Assembly: GCA_934215545.1 (NCBI GenBank)
Contig: CAKQAD010000022.1
Span: forward strand, 1-25,030
Source: an uncultured Prevotella sp.
GTDB taxonomy: Bacteria; Bacteroidota; Bacteroidia; Bacteroidales; Bacteroidaceae
Direction of reading: 5' to 3'
Length of the DNA: 25,030 bases
Part shown: in pieces, positions 22,858-25,030 of the stretch
How positions within the stretch are numbered: position 1 is the first letter of the stretch
Layout of the letters: the number at the start of each line of letters is the position of its first letter
Made by a program: the position numbers and the translations under genes
Notes under the pieces: model-generated
Told to the model about the DNA's origin: nothing
What the model saw: only the letters and a program-made list of their open reading frames with translations
Database searches by the model: none

Positions 22858-23826
22858 ATGCATAATAATATAAGATATATCATATTGCTTATAGCTACAG
22901 TTCTTGCTATTAGCTCAGCACCCATATATGCCAACGATGGCACTGGCAGCGCCATGGCAGACACTACCAATGTGGCTGACGCTAACACTGTAGGATTGGC
23001 AGCAGGCTCCGTAGAAACTGCGACCGACTCAGCGACCATGGTGAAAAGCCCGGTGGCAATAGCGACCGACTCTATAGGCATAATGTCAGACACCACATTG
23101 CTGGCAGCTACTCTCGACCTTAACCCTGCATTGCCTCCTCTCGACCCCACACATCGTGTGCGCACAGCAGAGTGGGTGGTTCCTGGTGCCGTGTTTGTAC
23201 TTAGTGCTTTGAGCGTGCACTCATCGTGGGGAAAACACCTGCGAGAACGACTGCAACACAAGGCTTCAGCATACGGCAAGTACAAGATGCGTGTCGACGA
23301 CTATGCACAATACTCGCCGATGGTAGCGGTGTATGGCTTAGACCTGATTGGCGTTAAGGCGCAGCATAGCTTTATCGATCGCACCATACTGCTTGCCATG
23401 TCGGCAGCTACCATGGCTGCGGTGGTGAACATCGGTAAATACACATTCAAAGAGCCCCGCCCCGACAGCTCCGCGAACAATTCCTTCCCTTCTGGCCACA
23501 CCGCCACATCGTTTATGGGAGCTGAATTCTTATGGCAGGAATATCGCTCCACGCATCCGTGGATAGGCATCACGGGCTATGCCTTGGCATTTGGAGTGGG
23601 CTATCTGCGCATACACAACCATCGCCATTGGGCTAACGACGTGCTTGCTGGTGCCGCAGTGGGCATGCTGTCCACAAAGTTTGCCTACTGGCTGTATCCC
23701 AAACTGTTTCGTGAGCATCCACGCAAACAACGCCGCAAAGGCAGAAAGGGCAACAGCGCTAAAGCATTCGGCATGCCTTTCGTGGGTAATGGTTCAGCAG
23801 GAGTGAACATGGCAATGGTGTTCTGA
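22858..23826 (+). CDS. PAP2-superfamily phosphatase
   Basis: This 322-residue exported or membrane-bound acid phosphatase-like protein has a signal sequence (about 1-25, ending APIYA). A low-complexity Thr/Ala/Asp-rich linker follows (about 30-95) with two related segments, ATDSATMV and ATDSIGIM. The catalytic domain has all three PAP2 motifs: K194-x6-R201-P202 (KEPRPDSS), PSGH at 211-214, and R251-x5-H257-x3-D261. Hydrophobic segments at about 108-120, 178-192 and 235-250 fit a membrane phosphatase. A basic tail (about 287-300, RKQRRKGRKG) follows. Members dephosphorylate lipids such as undecaprenyl diphosphate, phosphatidylglycerophosphate or lipid A; which applies here is unknown. The frame opens earlier, at 22813, but the ATG at 22858 gives a proper signal peptide. 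Confidence 0.85.
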   Translation: MHNNIRYIILLIATVLAISSAPIYANDGTGSAMADTTNVADANTVGLAAGSVETATDSATMVKSPVAIATDSIGIMSDTTLLAATLDLNPALPPLDPTHRVRTAEWVVPGAVFVLSALSVHSSWGKHLRERLQHKASAYGKYKMRVDDYAQYSPMVAVYGLDLIGVKAQHSFIDRTILLAMSAATMAAVVNIGKYTFKEPRPDSSANNSFPSGHTATSFMGAEFLWQEYRSTHPWIGITGYALAFGVGYLRIHNHRHWANDVLAGAAVGMLSTKFAYWLYPKLFREHPRKQRRKGRKGNSAKAFGMPFVGNGSAGVNMAMVF

Positions 23827-23848
23827 CACCAATATATTTATACTACGC

Positions 23849-23890
23849 AAGAAGCGGGTGTTGTGGACAGTTCCACAACACCCGCTTCTT
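23849..23890. terminator. Strong terminator after the PAP2 gene
   Basis: A perfect 19-bp stem pairs AAGAAGCGGGTGTTGTGGA (23849-23867) with 23872-23890 around the tetraloop CAGT, followed by an AT-rich stretch. It lies 22 nt after the PAP2 stop. Confidence 0.9.
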
Positions 23891-23941
23891 TATTTATAAT
23901 GTTTGGTGTTCCTACACACCTACTTCAACTTTCTGCTGCTA

Positions 23942-23969
23942 AACCCAAATCGGTCATTAGATTTGGGTT
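23942..23969 (-). repeat. Dispersed palindrome, copy D; possible terminator of the beta-barrel gene
   Basis: AACCCAAATC (23942-23951) pairs perfectly with GATTTGGGTT (23960-23969) around the 8-nt loop GGTCATTA. Compared with the deduced complete palindrome the right arm has lost four bases (GACC), yet a 10-bp stem remains. It lies 14 nt past the stop codon of the minus-strand gene at 23984. Confidence 0.8.
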
Positions 23970-23983
23970 AAACAGTTGCATGA

Positions 23984-24778
23984 TTAGAGAATTCTACCGC
24001 GGATAGAGAGCTTGAGCACTGGATATACACGGAGCCAATCCATCACCTTTGAGATGTCGTCCTTAGCCTCCTTGTCGAAGTTCTGCTCCATCAGGTCGCC
24101 TACGCCATCAGCATAAACCTTTGGCTTGCCCTGGAACTGAGCACCGAGCTCAAAGCGGAAACCTACACGGTTCTTAGGGATGAGACGTCCGAATCCAAGA
24201 CCGAGGTATGGACGTACGCTGTTCACCTTTACTCCACCATGTATCTCGCCATTCTCGTCGATAGGGATGTTGTAATCGCCGATATCAACACCGAGCTTCT
24301 TGCCAGTGGCTATCTCGTTCTTGAGATTGTCGTCGACAGTACCTGTCACCTTGAGCAGGTCGTTGCCACCAAACGACAGACCGGCAGTGAGGAAGAAAGC
24401 GTTACGGGCACCAAATGGGTAAACATCGAACTTAACATCAACGGTGGTGCGACCAAACTTTCCCTCTACATTTGTTGTTCCCTCTACATCATATGTGTAT
24501 TCCTGACCATTAATAGCGGCTGTTGCTGGTGCACTAACGTCTACATCGGTGTTGAACTTGATGTTAGGGAATATGTTTACACCCACACGAGCCTGCACAT
24601 AGCTTGTCAACGACACGGCAGCATCAATACCTATACCTTCAGTACCGACACCTACGCCGACACCTACACGATTGCCTACCTTGAAAAATTGCTCCTTATC
24701 TTGAGCTGATACTGATGCTGACAATCCGAGAAGCATCATAGCGCCAAGAAAAGCTGATTTAATAAATTGCTTTGCCAT
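23984..24778 (-). CDS. Outer-membrane beta-barrel protein
   Basis: This 264-residue protein has a signal peptide (about 1-25, ending SVSAQ). The mature part is rich in alternating hydrophobic and polar strands and glycine (VGNRVGVGVGVGTEGIGIDAAV, given as about residues 34-55), with repeated strand-turn units such as VDVKFDVYPF, FFLTAGLSFGG and RPYLGLGFGR. It ends in ILKL-type strands with C-terminal SIRGRIL. This is the pattern of small (8-12 strand) outer-membrane barrels of Bacteroidota. Specific function is not recognisable. A promoter (24894-24924) leaves a leader of about 110 nt. A dispersed palindrome follows its stop codon. Confidence 0.8.
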   Translation of the reverse strand: MAKQFIKSAFLGAMMLLGLSASVSAQDKEQFFKVGNRVGVGVGVGTEGIGIDAAVSLTSYVQARVGVNIFPNIKFNTDVDVSAPATAAINGQEYTYDVEGTTNVEGKFGRTTVDVKFDVYPFGARNAFFLTAGLSFGGNDLLKVTGTVDDNLKNEIATGKKLGVDIGDYNIPIDENGEIHGGVKVNSVRPYLGLGFGRLIPKNRVGFRFELGAQFQGKPKVYADGVGDLMEQNFDKEAKDDISKVMDWLRVYPVLKLSIRGRIL

Positions 24779-24893
24779 AATAGTTTCTTTTTGAGTTAAA
24801 TCTATAGTATTTAATAAATATGATTACGTTGTCTAAAACGAAATGCTTAAAATATTACATTTACCACAAAAAATGTCATATAGTTCGTAGTGG

Positions 24894-24925
24894 CAAAGAT
24901 AGAGAAAAACTATTAAGGCAACAAG
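24894..24925 (-). promoter_or_regulatory. Promoter of the beta-barrel gene
   Basis: On the minus strand, TATCTTTG (24901-24894) matches the -7 box. A CTTG (24925-24922), 20 nt upstream, approximates the -33 TTTG. Confidence 0.6.
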
Positions 24926-24966
24926 TTTATATACATATTTTTTTACTTTTGATCACTACTGTCCCG

Positions 24967-25030
24967 TTAAGATTTTAGATCTCGAAATAAATCGAGTTGA
25001 CCATCATCCTTTGGGACGTTAATAATAGGT
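24967..25030 (-). CDS. Possible C-terminal end of an unidentified protein, perhaps a transposase
   Basis: On the minus strand the frame entering from the right edge is open for 20 codons and reads PIINVPKDDGQLDLFRDLKS before a TAA at 24967-24969. The residue composition looks protein-like and the codons are more AT-rich than in the neighbouring genes. Right after the stop comes CGGGACAGTAG, which could be part of a terminal inverted repeat. I cannot identify the family from 20 residues, and a chance open frame is possible. Confidence 0.35.
   Translation of the reverse strand, partial: PIINVPKDDGQLDLFRDLKS

Noticed and set aside
23905..23925. Second copy of the 827-885 inverted repeat
   Set aside because: Only short pieces (GGTGTTC and ACCTACTT) match; with AT-rich flanks this can occur by chance, so it is mentioned but not called as a repeat.
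24980..25000. Short CTCGA/TCGAG hairpin near the right edge
   Set aside because: Five base pairs only, and it lies within the open frame called at 24967-25030.

Overview
The window looks like a chromosomal segment from a Bacteroidota bacterium, most probably Prevotellaceae (Prevotella/Segatella-like). The reasons are: A-rich leaders without Shine-Dalgarno sequences; repeated matches to the Bacteroidetes promoter (-33 TTTG, -7 TAnnTTTG) upstream of many genes; and typical Bacteroidota families such as DUF4369 and DUF4294 proteins, an OmpA/TPR lipoprotein, a PafA-type phosphatase, a YidE-type transporter and a ThrRS-like/uridine kinase fusion. No tRNA, rRNA or CRISPR array was seen. No complete mobile element was seen either; a possible transposon end lies at the extreme right edge.

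Layout. 1-389: start of pckA (minus, cut by the window edge). 390-1227: long divergent intergenic region with promoters and an 18-bp perfect inverted repeat. 1228-1884: upp. 2169-3863 (minus): Na/Pi symporter with a PhoU-like tail. 4005-5666: nucleoside (uridine-type) kinase with ThrRS-like N-terminal domains. 5810-6799 and 6946-8619 (minus): two lipoproteins, one thioredoxin-like without its active-site cysteines, the other OmpA-like plus TPR. 8780-12517 (minus): large secreted GH2 glycosidase. 12699-14826: operon of a YidE/AspT-type transporter and RNase HI. 15005-16501 (minus): PafA-type alkaline phosphatase. 16802-20009: WG-repeat protein, ribD and a polysaccharide flippase, all on the plus strand. 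20099-21916: argS. 22029-22670 (minus): DUF4294 protein. 22858-23826: PAP2 phosphatase. 23984-24778 (minus): outer-membrane beta-barrel protein. 24967-25030: possible C-terminus of an unidentified protein.

Functional themes are loose. upp and the nucleoside kinase both feed UMP salvage. The PafA phosphatase, the Na/Pi symporter and perhaps the PAP2 enzyme could release and import phosphate. The rest is housekeeping (argS, ribD, rnhA, pckA) and cell-envelope genes. Convergent genes are separated by strong, often bidirectional hairpin terminators.

The most unusual feature is a dispersed palindrome. Its deduced complete form has arms AACCCAAATCGGTC and GACCGATTTGGGTT around an ATTA loop. Variants lie within a few bases of the stop codons of four unrelated genes (upp, the 5810 lipoprotein, the DUF4294 gene and the beta-barrel gene), plus a half-copy before ribD. 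I found no convincing new multi-gene system. The repeat family, a 21-bp-phased direct repeat upstream of the phosphatase, and the right-edge element are the best leads.
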